Assembly (NCBI GenBank): GCA_018676675.1
Contig: JABHEG010000050.1
Coordinates: forward strand, 62,001-126,000
Direction: 5' to 3'
Source of the DNA: Lentisphaerota bacterium
GTDB taxonomy: Bacteria; Verrucomicrobiota; Lentisphaeria; Oligosphaerales; JABHEG01
DNA: 64,000 nucleotides
The translations under genes were made by a program, and so were the position numbers. Positions within the stretch are counted from its first letter, which is position 1, and every line of letters begins with the position of its first letter. The notes beneath the pieces are model-generated. The model did no database searches. It saw only the letters and a program-made list of their open reading frames with translations, and had not been told where the DNA came from. Shown here one piece after another: positions 44,586-53,792 of the stretch.

Positions 44586-44719
44586 GCTTGCCCCACTGCA
44601 CCGGAGTGCTATTTTAGCAACAACAGGACAGCCGGTGTATCCCCCACATCCGCAATGGCGGCAATCAGGCGTACTCCAACTTCGGCAGCTTGGTACTAGC
44701 CCACAGACGGTCTCCTCCC

Positions 44720-45433
44720 ATGGTCCCCGAACACTCCCAGCCCCCGGCCCAGATCAACCAGAGCCTGGTGAACGGACTAACCTGTCTCCTCCGTCTGGCG
44801 TCAACGCGCGAAGCCGTCGGAGGACGCCAACTCGCCCGGGAACTCGACTTGGAGCCGACATGCGTCAACCGTCTCCTCGGCACCATGGCACACCTTGGGT
44901 TCGCAGAAAAAACGGCTGACCGCAAGTACCGACCGGGCCCCGCGATCCATGTACTGTCAGCGATGAGTATGCGGGGGTCGCAATTGCTTAACGTGGCCTT
45001 GCCCCACCTGCGCTCATTGAGTGCGGATGCGGGGCACGCGGTTGCGCTCGGGGTACTGTGGCGTTGCCATGTCTGCTACCTGTTCCACGGCCGTGAGGAG
45101 GCCCTCGGCAAAGCACTTGCCGGGGCGGACCTATTCCCGGCCGACAAGTCCAGCATCGGTCGAATTCTCCTCGCACAACTATCGGGAGCCGATGTCCTCG
45201 CCCGGTTTGCCGGAGTCCCAGAGCAGGGCATTGACCGCTCAGATATGGTGAAAGGTCTGCCGAGGTGGCGGCAACAGGGCTATGCGGAAGGCCCGGGCGA
45301 CAGCCCATCTCTAGCCGTTCCTGTGGGAAATCCCCCGGTCGCAGCAATCGCGTTGGTAGGGGGCCGGACCGACTGCCTCCGCCACCTGCCACACCTCCGG
45401 GAAACGGCCAAAGCAATCACGCAGTTGCTATGA
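44720..45433 (+). CDS. IclR-family transcriptional regulator
   Basis: A 237-residue regulator. The N-terminal winged helix-turn-helix spans LVNGLTCLLRLASTREAVG, QLARELDLEPTCVNRLLGT and KYRPGPAIHVL; the C-terminal effector-binding domain is present but shortened, ending QLL. IclR regulators bind a small metabolite and usually control a neighbouring catabolic operon; here that could be the UroD-family gene and the dead oxidoreductase. ATG at 44720 is chosen; ATG 30 bases upstream is a possible alternative. No operator could be identified. Confidence 0.85.
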   Translation: MVPEHSQPPAQINQSLVNGLTCLLRLASTREAVGGRQLARELDLEPTCVNRLLGTMAHLGFAEKTADRKYRPGPAIHVLSAMSMRGSQLLNVALPHLRSLSADAGHAVALGVLWRCHVCYLFHGREEALGKALAGADLFPADKSSIGRILLAQLSGADVLARFAGVPEQGIDRSDMVKGLPRWRQQGYAEGPGDSPSLAVPVGNPPVAAIALVGGRTDCLRHLPHLRETAKAITQLL

Positions 45434-45493
45434 GAGCGACCACAGACACGCGACCGTCCCCCACCCGCGATCGCACCAACACTCCCCCAAAGG

Positions 45494-46090
45494 CTACTTG
45501 AGTTTCTCCAACTCCTTGACCAGCACCCCAAGGTCAGGACGTTCATTGATGTCATGAACGTCTATGTAGCGGATGACGCCCTTCTTGTCGACCACAATCA
45601 AGGCCCGTTCAGTCACACCGTCCGACCGCAGAACACCGTAACTGGAGGCCACCTGGCCATGCGGCCAGAAGTCCGACAGAACGGGGAACCAGAGACCTCT
45701 CATGGCCTTAACCCAGGCGTTCAGAGTTGGGACGTTGTCAACGGTTATTCCGAGCAGCACGGCATCGTTCTCTTTGAACACACCCTCGGCAAGGTCATAT
45801 CCCGGCCATTGGTCAGAGCAGACGGGGGTCCACGCCGCCGGAACAAACGAGAGTACAACAGTCTTTTTCCGACGGTACTTGCGCAACGTGACGTCTTTCC
45901 CCTCAACCGACGTCAAGGAAAAATCGGGTGCCGTCTCCCCTACAGCAACCTTAAGCTGGCTGTCAATCGGCTTGAGTCGCCCAACGGCGAACAGACTATC
46001 CCGCAGGCCCGCCTCCGCCATCCCCGATATGCTCAAGACTGCCACAACGATCGCTGCTACGGTCAGAACCCGGGTCTCGAGCCGCTTCAT
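45494..46090 (-). CDS. Secreted peroxiredoxin
   Basis: A 198-residue AhpC/TSA-family peroxiredoxin with a signal peptide (RVLTVAAIVVAVLSISGMAEA). The peroxidatic site is PAAWTPVCSDQ, matching PxxxTxxC with the catalytic cysteine. No resolving cysteine is visible in the C-terminal half, so it is probably a 1-Cys or BCP/AhpE-like enzyme that needs an external thiol. ATG at 46090 is chosen because GGAGG lies eight bases upstream, inside a longer start. It is exported, to reduce peroxides outside the cytoplasm. The thioredoxin-fold lipoprotein gene is 92 bases upstream, so the two probably work together. Confidence 0.88.
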   Translation of the reverse strand: MKRLETRVLTVAAIVVAVLSISGMAEAGLRDSLFAVGRLKPIDSQLKVAVGETAPDFSLTSVEGKDVTLRKYRRKKTVVLSFVPAAWTPVCSDQWPGYDLAEGVFKENDAVLLGITVDNVPTLNAWVKAMRGLWFPVLSDFWPHGQVASSYGVLRSDGVTERALIVVDKKGVIRYIDVHDINERPDLGVLVKELEKLK

Positions 46091-46182
46091 GATTCCGTCC
46101 TCCATGTCTATCTCACACGTCCATCACTCCTGGCCGGCGCGTTGTCCTGTCCCCTGCCGTGGCCCTCAGGCAACTCGCCCCG

Positions 46183-46767
46183 TCAGAAACCGGCACGCCC
46201 CAAAGCGCGCTCGAGAAACGCCCCTGGACTACGCTCCGTGAACAGGCCGGACTGCGTCTCCAGGATCGTGTTCCGCTCTCCATCAAGGCGCAAGGCGTAG
46301 AAGGACGGTCGCCCAATCCGTGCTCCGAGAGCGCGATGGTAACGGCCGTCATTGTCGGCGAAGACAGGGAATGGCGTATTGTGCTTGCTCTTGAAGAGGG
46401 CTACTTCATAGTCAGAATTGCCCAGCGCAATGCCGATCATGCGGACCTTGGCCTTCTTACCGGAAGAACTGCTGAGAGCGGAGAGCTCTGCTGCCTGTGG
46501 AGCCCCCTCCTGGCAATACCGACAGTACATATCAAATACTTCCACCACCACGATATCCGCAGCAATGTCCCCCAGGCGGAACTCCCCTTCACCGGCAGGC
46601 AGCCCCAGCTCAGCGCACTCGGCCACTTCCTTGGGCAAGGGCAGGCCGAGATCAGGGAAGGACTCCCCCCTATCAGGCTCAGCTTTCAGCAGCCATGCGC
46701 TCCCCGCACATCCCATTCCCAGACAGGCAATCAAGCCGCAGAAAAACAGTGTACGGATCGCTCTCAT
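46183..46767 (-). CDS. Thioredoxin-fold lipoprotein (TlpA/DsbE-like)
   Basis: A 194-residue protein. The lipobox LGMGC ends a signal peptide, so the mature protein is a lipid-anchored periplasmic one, made by Lgt. The thioredoxin fold carries the active site CRYC in DMYCRYCQEG, then RMIGIALGNS and PFPVFADNDGRYHRALGA. ATG at 46767 is chosen because AAGGAG precedes it by five bases. It could reduce the neighbouring secreted peroxiredoxin or other periplasmic thiols. Confidence 0.88.
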   Translation of the reverse strand: MRAIRTLFFCGLIACLGMGCAGSAWLLKAEPDRGESFPDLGLPLPKEVAECAELGLPAGEGEFRLGDIAADIVVVEVFDMYCRYCQEGAPQAAELSALSSSSGKKAKVRMIGIALGNSDYEVALFKSKHNTPFPVFADNDGRYHRALGARIGRPSFYALRLDGERNTILETQSGLFTERSPGAFLERALGRAGF

Positions 46768-47050
46768 CGTCACTCCTTGTGTTGCTGCGGCGGTAATCGC
46801 CTCCGGAAGCCCCTGAGATGTCGTCCAGCCTACGAGATTCGCGACGAGCAACATGATGCCGGCACTAGTGGCGAATGGCGTTCAGTTAGTGCCCTGCAAG
46901 TGCGGTATGTGAGGGCCGAAGAACGCCACTCGGGCAAGGCCTACGTGGCTAACTACGAACGAATTCCGTCACCAGAATCGCGCCGTTTGTAGTAAGGCAC
47001 GTAGCGCAGCGGTGTGCCGTTCTTCCTGCCTAACGTAACGCCTTCCGGCA

Positions 47051-48724
47051 CTAAGATCGCCCCCAGAGAATGGAGTTGAGCCCCGAAACGACGGCACGAA
47101 CCGCAGCCTGGTCTATGTTTGACCCAAACCCCACACCAAAGTGCGAGCCGCCCTGCTCGTCCTCGAGACGAACGAAGGTGACCGCCTCGGCATCCGCCGT
47201 GTTGCCAATCGCATCCTCCTCATATTCCTCCAGGGAGAAGCGAGGAATGTCGAGGGTGCGGATGGCGTGCACGAAGGCGGCAATGGGACCTGCCCCTATC
47301 CCGTTGACTTCGTATCGCTTCCCGTCAAGCTCCAGGTGCACTTCACCATCGATCCGGGCAGGATCTTCCGCCGTTGGCCGAGGCCAGTAGTTGATCAACT
47401 GGAAAGGGCCGCCCGGGCGGACGTATTGCTTGAGAAAGATGTCCCAGACTTCACCTGCCTGTACCTCACGGGCAACGCTGTCCGCGTGAGCCTGAATCTG
47501 TTTGCTCAGATCGACCAGAATCGCCCGGGGCAGGCGAATTCCATGCTCCGTTTCCAGCACGTGGGCAATGCCCCCCTTGCCGGACTGGCTGTTAATCCTT
47601 ATGAAGCGCTCGTAGCTCCGCCCCAGATCCTCAGGATCAATGTGCAGATAAGGGACCTTCCAGCCACCGAAGAATTCAGCCAGTTCCTCGCGGCGGCGCA
47701 ACCCTTTGTGGATCGCGTCCTGATGCGACCCGGAGAAGGCCGTGAACACCAACTCTCCCGCGTAAGGGTGCCGCGGATGAACCGGCAAGCCGCTCAACTG
47801 TATCAATTCATCGCGCAGCACCTCGAGGTTCCCGAAGTCCAGTCCCGTCTCGACTCCCAAGTACTGCAGGTTCAGAGCCAGGGTGATCAAGTCAACATTC
47901 CCGGAACGCTCGCCATGCCCAAAGAGCGTGCCCTCAACGCGATCTGCACCTGCCATCAACGCCATCTCCGTGGACGCAATGGCGCCACCCATGTCATTGT
48001 GCGTGTGCAGTGAGATCACCGTGCTGTCACGATAGGATTGACGCCGATTGAACTCCTCAATCATATCCGCGTAGTGGTGTGGAGGGCGACGCTCAACGGT
48101 CGCCGGCAGATTCAGGATGACCTTCTCATCACCTTCGGGTCCCCAGGCTGCCACGACGCTGTCGCACAGCTCAACGGCATAGTCCAGATCCGTATCGGTG
48201 AATTCCTCGGGGGAGAACTCCAACTTGATATCGCTGTCCGGCATCTGCTTGGCCAACTCGCGGATCAACCGAACAGACTCCACAGCCGTCGCAGTCGTCT
48301 CCTCACGTGTCTTGCCGAAGACGAACTTCGTGTGCAAATCGCTGCTGGCAATGTACACGTGGCAAATAGCCTGCTTTACCCCCGCCAGCGCCTCAAACGT
48401 GCGCCGAATCAGATGCTCACGTGCCTGGGTCAGAACCGAAATGCAGACGTCGTCAGGTATCATGTCCTGTTCGATGACGTCCCGGCAGAAATTGAAATCG
48501 TCGGCCGAAGCAGAAGGAAAGCCAATCTCGATTTCTTTGAACCCCCGCTCGATGAGAATCTCGTAATAGCGCTTCTTCTCGATCGGTGTCAGGGGGTTGG
48601 GCAACGCCTGGTTGCCATCACGGAGATCGACCGCGCACCACGTCGGGGAGCAGTTTATCTCGTGATCCGGCCACTCGCGGCAGGTTACTTCAATCTTGTC
48701 TGGTTGAGCGTACTTCGGACGCAT
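47051..48724 (-). CDS. leuA: 2-isopropylmalate synthase
   Basis: A 557-residue LeuA of the type with a full C-terminal regulatory domain (about residues 430-557, dimeric alpha/beta fold, which binds leucine). The catalytic TIM barrel has DLRDGNQALPNPLTP, GFKEIEIGFPSASADDFNF and the metal-binding SLHTHNDMGGA, with FGHGERSGNVDL. It condenses acetyl-CoA with 2-oxoisovalerate at the start of leucine synthesis. ATG at 48724 follows GAGGA by eight bases. It is alone on its transcript, preceded by an attenuator-like leader with its own promoter. Feedback inhibition by leucine is known for this family. Confidence 0.96.
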   Translation of the reverse strand: MRPKYAQPDKIEVTCREWPDHEINCSPTWCAVDLRDGNQALPNPLTPIEKKRYYEILIERGFKEIEIGFPSASADDFNFCRDVIEQDMIPDDVCISVLTQAREHLIRRTFEALAGVKQAICHVYIASSDLHTKFVFGKTREETTATAVESVRLIRELAKQMPDSDIKLEFSPEEFTDTDLDYAVELCDSVVAAWGPEGDEKVILNLPATVERRPPHHYADMIEEFNRRQSYRDSTVISLHTHNDMGGAIASTEMALMAGADRVEGTLFGHGERSGNVDLITLALNLQYLGVETGLDFGNLEVLRDELIQLSGLPVHPRHPYAGELVFTAFSGSHQDAIHKGLRRREELAEFFGGWKVPYLHIDPEDLGRSYERFIRINSQSGKGGIAHVLETEHGIRLPRAILVDLSKQIQAHADSVAREVQAGEVWDIFLKQYVRPGGPFQLINYWPRPTAEDPARIDGEVHLELDGKRYEVNGIGAGPIAAFVHAIRTLDIPRFSLEEYEEDAIGNTADAEAVTFVRLEDEQGGSHFGVGFGSNIDQAAVRAVVSGLNSILWGRS

Positions 48725-48803
48725 CGTTCTTATCCTCAATCTGTAGGTCCGTGTGAAACAAAGGGAAAGCAGTGCCGGTAGGCCTCCAGAGGCTCGGCCC
48801 CGG

Positions 48804-48838
48804 AAAAAGAAAAACCTGCAACCTCAACGGGCTGCAGG
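48804..48838 (-). terminator. Intrinsic terminator in the leuA leader (segments 3 and 4)
   Basis: On the minus strand CCTGCAGCC (48838-48830) and GGTTGCAGG (48823-48815) form a 9-bp stem with one G-U pair and a 6-base loop, followed by TTTTTCTTTTT (48814-48804). It lies 80 bases before the leuA start codon, so it ends transcription before leuA unless an alternative pairing forms. Confidence 0.85.
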
Positions 48839-48872
48839 TCTGTACCATCAGTATCGCCAACACAACGCGACA

Positions 48873-48916
48873 CGCTGCAACCCCGGTCTCAACCGAGACC
48901 ACGTAAAGGCTGCAGG
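48873..48916 (-). promoter_or_regulatory. leuA attenuator segments 1 and 2
   Basis: Segment 1 (CCTGCAGCCT, 48916-48907) lies inside the leader-peptide codons; segment 2 (GGGGTTGCAGC, 48884-48874) follows its stop codon. Segment 2 can pair over nine positions with segment 1, or equally well with segment 3 of the terminator (CCTGCAGCCC, 48838-48829). The last choice would prevent the terminator from forming. This is the arrangement of a classical ribosome-mediated attenuator. Confidence 0.75.
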
Positions 48917-48951
48917 CTACTAAGTCGACGATTTGTCGTTGTGAATGTCAT
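48889..48951 (-). CDS. leuA leader peptide (20 aa)
   Basis: ATG at 48951 starts MTFTTTNRRLSSLQPLRGLG, ending in TGA. Four of the last eleven residues are leucine, each with a different codon (CTT, CTG, TTA, CTC), spaced every third residue. The peptide overlaps segment 1 and its stop lies just before segment 2, so a ribosome stalled at the leucine codons would cover segment 1. The ribosome-binding site is weak (GTGAG seven bases upstream). No database family is implied; the call rests on position, composition and leader geometry. Confidence 0.6.
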   Translation of the reverse strand: MTFTTTNRRLSSLQPLRGLG

Positions 48952-48990
48952 GCCCTAACTCACTGTTCATCACTGTCCTGTCAGACACGA

Positions 48991-49019
48991 ACCTTACCCT
49001 GAGAGTTCCAGCGTGTCAA
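48991..49019 (-). promoter_or_regulatory. Putative sigma-70 promoter of leuA
   Basis: A perfect TTGACA (49019-49014) and TAAGGT (48996-48991) on the minus strand are separated by 17 bases. The start of transcription would be near 48984, about 33 bases before the leader-peptide ATG and 260 before leuA. Confidence 0.7.
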
Positions 49020-49063
49020 GTTTGCCCCAGCTCGGCGAGCGATGGTCTGACCGGAACCTGAGC

Positions 49064-50269
49064 TCACGCCAACGCTTGGCCGATGGCACTCGCAACGTGA
49101 TTGGTGACGCGCGCAACCGTCCCCTTGGCGTCGTCCCCGTAATCACCCAACCACTCCCCCATGGAGATTGGGGCGCAGAACGTGACCTCAACTCGTCGGC
49201 GCCCCTTCGGGACAGTCGCCCCGAAAACATCTTCCTCAAACTTCAGGATTGTCTCCGCTATTCGGTCAACCGACGGCTTGTCCCGTAGATAGGTCCCGGG
49301 GTAACTGTAGAGTTGGACGGCGAAATGGAGACGGTCCAGATCGCGATGCAAGAGTATCCGTCGGGCCGGCTCCGGACCGTCGTCGGCCAGAAGCTCTGAC
49401 CGAATCTTCCCTCTCAGACGGCGCACGCGTTCCGGGTGAACGCCCTCCCCTACCGCTCCAGAGTGGCGATTCTCGGCGTCCTCAACAATGAGCTCCCGGA
49501 AACGGGTCAGTCGTTCCAGGAGGTCTCCTTCCAGTCGGCGCCCAAGGAACTCCTGTTCCTTCAGCCCGAGGAGCCCATCCCCGAACTTGTAGATGCGGTC
49601 TACAATTGGCAGATCCACCTGCGGCTTCCAGTGGAGGAAGGCCTCCAGCCGGTCCATGGCAGGCCCGAACAACGGACTGATATCGTCGATGTACGTGTAA
49701 CGCATCGCCGTCGGGACGATGGCAGCCGTGCGCTCCAAACCCTCTTTCTGAAGTCGCTTTGCCGTCCGCAACATGATCGTTGCCACCCCTTCGTTGAGAG
49801 GGGTCAGTTGCTCGTTGAGGTGGAAGATCTCACCTTCGGGAAACATCACTAGAGGATACTCCCCCTCATACACAATCCGCATGGCTTCCTTGATGGACCT
49901 CAGGTCACTGCCTTCGCGATCGATCGAGAAGACACCGGCCCTCTGAAGCACACGGCCATTGAAGCCATGGTTGGCCAGGAACACCTCGCGAGCGGCCATG
50001 AAGTGAATGGGCACGCCGTACTTGCGAGCCAAGTGCAGCAGTACGTGAGCATCGCCATGGTCTGAGTGATTCGGCGCGAAGATCAACGAATCCCCCCCCT
50101 CCGCAAGTCGAATCGCTTGTTCCCCGCCTCCCTTCACGGTCACTTCATCCACACGATGGCGACGGCGCAGGTAGAACGAATCGCTCAACCCGTAGATCAG
50201 CGGAGCCCAGAATCGGGAGTACTTCGGCGGGCTGAACCTGTACGGCAATTCACGCGGGAAACGATTCAT
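49064..50269 (-). CDS. PlsC-like 1-acylglycerol-3-phosphate acyltransferase
   Basis: A 401-residue acyltransferase, longer than PlsC (about 240). The motif NHSDHGD is the H(X)4D catalytic motif and FPEGEIFHLN is the second motif; the region between shows LVKGGG- and FMAAREVF-like family marks. About 150 C-terminal residues form a helical extension of unknown role. It acylates a glycerolipid or related acceptor at the membrane. The ATG overlaps the stop of the upstream fusion gene by four bases (ATGA), so it is translated together with that enzyme; the two probably act in one lipid-remodelling step. Confidence 0.85.
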   Translation of the reverse strand: MNRFPRELPYRFSPPKYSRFWAPLIYGLSDSFYLRRRHRVDEVTVKGGGEQAIRLAEGGDSLIFAPNHSDHGDAHVLLHLARKYGVPIHFMAAREVFLANHGFNGRVLQRAGVFSIDREGSDLRSIKEAMRIVYEGEYPLVMFPEGEIFHLNEQLTPLNEGVATIMLRTAKRLQKEGLERTAAIVPTAMRYTYIDDISPLFGPAMDRLEAFLHWKPQVDLPIVDRIYKFGDGLLGLKEQEFLGRRLEGDLLERLTRFRELIVEDAENRHSGAVGEGVHPERVRRLRGKIRSELLADDGPEPARRILLHRDLDRLHFAVQLYSYPGTYLRDKPSVDRIAETILKFEEDVFGATVPKGRRRVEVTFCAPISMGEWLGDYGDDAKGTVARVTNHVASAIGQALA

Positions 50270-53200
50270 GCCTTCTCCTCCCCCTTTCCATTCGCTTCTG
50301 CCCCCAAAGCCAACGCCTTAATCCCCTTGAGATCCAGTTTTCCCGTCCCGAGCACCGGAAGCCCATCAACGCTATGGAACGCGTCCTTCCGGGGAACCCA
50401 AAGGTTAGGGAGGGCGCTTGTGCGCAGCTGTTCGTGGACGTCGTCGATCTCAAGACGCCCGGTCTGGAACAGCACGACGAGCTTCTCTCCTTTCCGCTCA
50501 TCCGGGACCGCGGTCACCGCACAGATCTGTTCGCCGGCGATCCCGAGCACCTCATGGATCTTCTCCTCAACCTTGATGTGCGGGACCATCTCGCCGCCGA
50601 TCTTGCTGAACCGACTCAAACGGTCTGTGATCGTGATGAAACCGTCCCCGTCGATGACCGCAACGTCGCCCGTCGCATACCAATCCCCGTGCATCACCTC
50701 ACGTGTCTTCTCCTCATTGCCCAGGTAGCCCAGCATGACGTTCGGCCCCTTGATGAGCAGGAGTCCTTCCGTTCCGCACGGCAGAGCCTCGAACGTGTCC
50801 GGATCCACGATTTTCGCAGCGATCCCTGGCAGAGGCTGCCCGATTGTGCCCTGCTTGCTTCCCTTCTGCGTCATGTCAGCGAGGACAATATCGGGCACAT
50901 TCAGCGAAACGATGGGCGACAGCTCTGTGCAGCCGTATCCTTCCAGAGGGCAGATCCCGAACTTCTTCTCAAAGGAAGCCGCCAGGCGCTCTTTGAGTTT
51001 CTCCGCGCCCACAACGACGTGCTGGAGGCTGGCAAACTGCTCTGCCGTGCATTTCCGCAGATACCCCATGAGGAATGTGGGTGTCGCGGTCAGGATCGCG
51101 GCCTGGTACTCATGGACGAGTTCCCCAACGACCTTGAAGTCAAGTGGGTTGCTGTGAAACACCACGCTCCGCCCGGTCGTCAGGGGGAACCACAGTGTGC
51201 CGGTGAAACCAAATGAGTGGAACAGCGGGAGAATACCCAACACCGTGTCTGCAGGCCCCAGCCTGAGAACCTGGTACAGCCCTTCGATGTTCGAATTGAC
51301 ATTGGCATGCGAGAGCATTACACCCTTTGGCGTTCCGGTGCTCCCACTGGAGAACATCACGGTTGCCAGACTCCGCGTGTTGCGCCGGCGATCACTCCGA
51401 TAGACATGTTTGAGAAGCCAGTGCGGCAACAGCCAGAAACCGAGCCAGGCCACAATCTTGTCGCCCTGCCGACTCTCGCTCAGGAACTCTTCGAGGTGAA
51501 CCATGCCCTCACGTTCGCGCAATCCCGCTTTCCCAAGGAACGTGCGTGATGTGAAAACCGTCTTGATCCCGCAGGTTTTGATCGCTGTGGACAACGCGTC
51601 TTCCGAAGCCGTGAAGTTCAGATTGACGGGCACTTTGCCAAGAACCGTGACCGCCACGTTGATCAAGGCGGCCATGACACTGTTCGGGAGCATGATGCCC
51701 ACCATCTCTTCACCCCGACACCGCCGCCGAATCGCTCGTGACAACGCCATGCCGGCCACCATGGCCTGGGCATAGCTCAGACGCTTCCCGGTTGAGTCTG
51801 CCATACAGAACCGCCGAGGCGTGCGCCGGGCTTGACGGAAAAAGCGCGTAGACAGTAACTCCGATGTGTTACGCCGGGCGGTGAAGTTGTCGGCTGCCAG
51901 CTCTGCAACGGCCGAACGGACCTCGGACGCAGTCGCATCACTGGCCAACGGCTTACCAAAGGCAACCGTAACCGGATATGGCAGACGACTTGGGAGACGT
52001 CCCAGAATCCGCCCTCCCTCGAAACTGAACAAGCTCCCCCACAACTCGTCCAGGTGGACGGGGATGACCGGGGTGTCGGCGCGTTTCATAATCGCCTCCA
52101 ACCCGCGACTGAACGGCAGCAAGTTCCCGGTACGCGTGATCGCCCCCTCGGCGAAAATACAGACCAGTTCGCCCTGCATAAGATACTCGCTTGCCCGACG
52201 CAGATTCGTCACAATCGTCTTAGGGCTGTCATCCGCAGAGACAGGGATCGCCCGGCCCAGCCGACACAGAGGATTCAGCCATTTGGCCTCGTAGAACCCC
52301 CGGTACATGAGGAAACGAACGAAGCGTTGCGTACAAGCCTGCACCAGAAGACCGTCAACGTAGGAAACATGATTGCACACCAGCAACGCTCCGCCCTTCC
52401 GGGGGAGATTCTCCCGCCCTCGCACACGGACTCGGTATACCGTTCGAGTCAGCAACCAGAGGACAAAACGAACCAGGAAATCGGGCAACAGACGGATGAT
52501 GTAGGCAATCACAAAGAACGACAGAATGCCCGTTACCAGGAAGACCGATGCGGGACTGAAACCACCTGCCTTCTGCAGCAGCATCAGCGCTCCGGATGCC
52601 AAGAGAATAGCCACAAAATTGAGGACGTTGGTCACGCCCAGAATTCGCCCTTTGCTGTCAGCAGGACTCTCCTGCTGAATGTAGGCGTGCAGTGGGATGT
52701 TATAGAAGCCGCAGCTCATTCCCAAACAGAAGAGCAGAACGAGCGTGGCAGCATACGAGCCGCCGGAGAAGGACAGCCCGACGGAGAAGACCCCCAAACC
52801 AATCGCCCCAATCGGCACAAGGCCAAACTCGACCTGCTCATTCGACCAACGCCCGGCCAACACGCTGCCCACACCGACGCCCAGTGCGATTGACGTGAGC
52901 AGGAAGCCCGTCTGAATCGCGTTCACTCCCATCACCTTCTCCGCGAAGAGAAGGATGTTCATCTGGTACAACGCCCCGAGAAACCAGAAGTAGCAGCTCC
53001 CCATCATGCAAAGGAACAGCGCCCGATTGGGGCGGACCTCACAGACAGTCGCCACGACACTGCGCAGGAAGTTGAGCTGGAAAGGCTTCCGGGAGCCTGC
53101 TGACTTCACCGACGTAATGGCCAGGCTCACAGTCACCCCCAGCACCGCCACGACAATCAACACGATCGACGCCAAGTAAGGCCTCCCAACGCACCCAACC

Positions 53201-53727
53201 ACGTAGCCGCCACGAAGCCGGATGCCAAACTGAAAGACCTGAAACAGGGGCCCTGCCAGTGCCGTTCCCGCGATGATCGCCAGAAAGGTCCACATCTGAA
53301 CCTGCCCGTTGCCCCGGGAGAGATCCTCGTCCGGCAATGCCTCGGGCAGGAAGCCGTACTTGGCCGGCCCGAAGAAAGCGCTCTGGCTTCCCATCAGGAA
53401 CAGCACACCTGCCATGGCAGCAAGGCTCCCGCTCATGATCGCCACGCCACCGAGAATCATGATCAGGACTTCCGCAAGCTTCGCCCAGACCATCACCTGT
53501 TTCTTGCTGAATCTATCCGCAAGAAAACCCGCATAGGCAGAAAACACAATGAATGGGATGGTGAAGAGAGCCCCGGCCATAGCCAGGAAACTGGTACTGT
53601 CTTCCAGGAGGTTCTGAGCCACCAGGAAGACCAGCAGCTTGAACGCGTTATCGTTGAACGCGCCCAAAAACTGAGTGGCCAGGAAAGCCCGAAATCCTCT
53701 GCTCTTCAACGAGTAGCAGGAAGCCAT
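50266..53727 (-). CDS. MFS transporter - acyltransferase - acyl-ACP synthetase fusion (LplT-Aas type)
   Basis: A 1153-residue three-domain protein. Residues about 1-420 are an MFS transporter (FLATQFLGAFNDNAFK, typical of LplT), residues about 430-640 are a PlsC-like acyltransferase (NHVSYVDG, then FAEGAITRTG), and residues about 690-1150 are an AMP-forming ligase with MFSSGSTGTPKG, YGCTELSP and the TGD motif (YATGDVAVID). This is the arrangement of LplT fused to Aas, which imports and re-acylates lysophospholipids. ATG at 53727 follows GGAGAG by six bases. The fusion is known in several phyla. A second PlsC-like gene is coupled downstream. Confidence 0.92.
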   Translation of the reverse strand: MASCYSLKSRGFRAFLATQFLGAFNDNAFKLLVFLVAQNLLEDSTSFLAMAGALFTIPFIVFSAYAGFLADRFSKKQVMVWAKLAEVLIMILGGVAIMSGSLAAMAGVLFLMGSQSAFFGPAKYGFLPEALPDEDLSRGNGQVQMWTFLAIIAGTALAGPLFQVFQFGIRLRGGYVVGCVGRPYLASIVLIVVAVLGVTVSLAITSVKSAGSRKPFQLNFLRSVVATVCEVRPNRALFLCMMGSCYFWFLGALYQMNILLFAEKVMGVNAIQTGFLLTSIALGVGVGSVLAGRWSNEQVEFGLVPIGAIGLGVFSVGLSFSGGSYAATLVLLFCLGMSCGFYNIPLHAYIQQESPADSKGRILGVTNVLNFVAILLASGALMLLQKAGGFSPASVFLVTGILSFFVIAYIIRLLPDFLVRFVLWLLTRTVYRVRVRGRENLPRKGGALLVCNHVSYVDGLLVQACTQRFVRFLMYRGFYEAKWLNPLCRLGRAIPVSADDSPKTIVTNLRRASEYLMQGELVCIFAEGAITRTGNLLPFSRGLEAIMKRADTPVIPVHLDELWGSLFSFEGGRILGRLPSRLPYPVTVAFGKPLASDATASEVRSAVAELAADNFTARRNTSELLSTRFFRQARRTPRRFCMADSTGKRLSYAQAMVAGMALSRAIRRRCRGEEMVGIMLPNSVMAALINVAVTVLGKVPVNLNFTASEDALSTAIKTCGIKTVFTSRTFLGKAGLREREGMVHLEEFLSESRQGDKIVAWLGFWLLPHWLLKHVYRSDRRRNTRSLATVMFSSGSTGTPKGVMLSHANVNSNIEGLYQVLRLGPADTVLGILPLFHSFGFTGTLWFPLTTGRSVVFHSNPLDFKVVGELVHEYQAAILTATPTFLMGYLRKCTAEQFASLQHVVVGAEKLKERLAASFEKKFGICPLEGYGCTELSPIVSLNVPDIVLADMTQKGSKQGTIGQPLPGIAAKIVDPDTFEALPCGTEGLLLIKGPNVMLGYLGNEEKTREVMHGDWYATGDVAVIDGDGFITITDRLSRFSKIGGEMVPHIKVEEKIHEVLGIAGEQICAVTAVPDERKGEKLVVLFQTGRLEIDDVHEQLRTSALPNLWVPRKDAFHSVDGLPVLGTGKLDLKGIKALALGAEANGKGEEKA

Positions 53728-53792
53728 AAGCGTCTCTCCAAATCGCGGCGATGGCGTGGAAGCCACGACGCCACAAGTTAACGGGCATCTGT

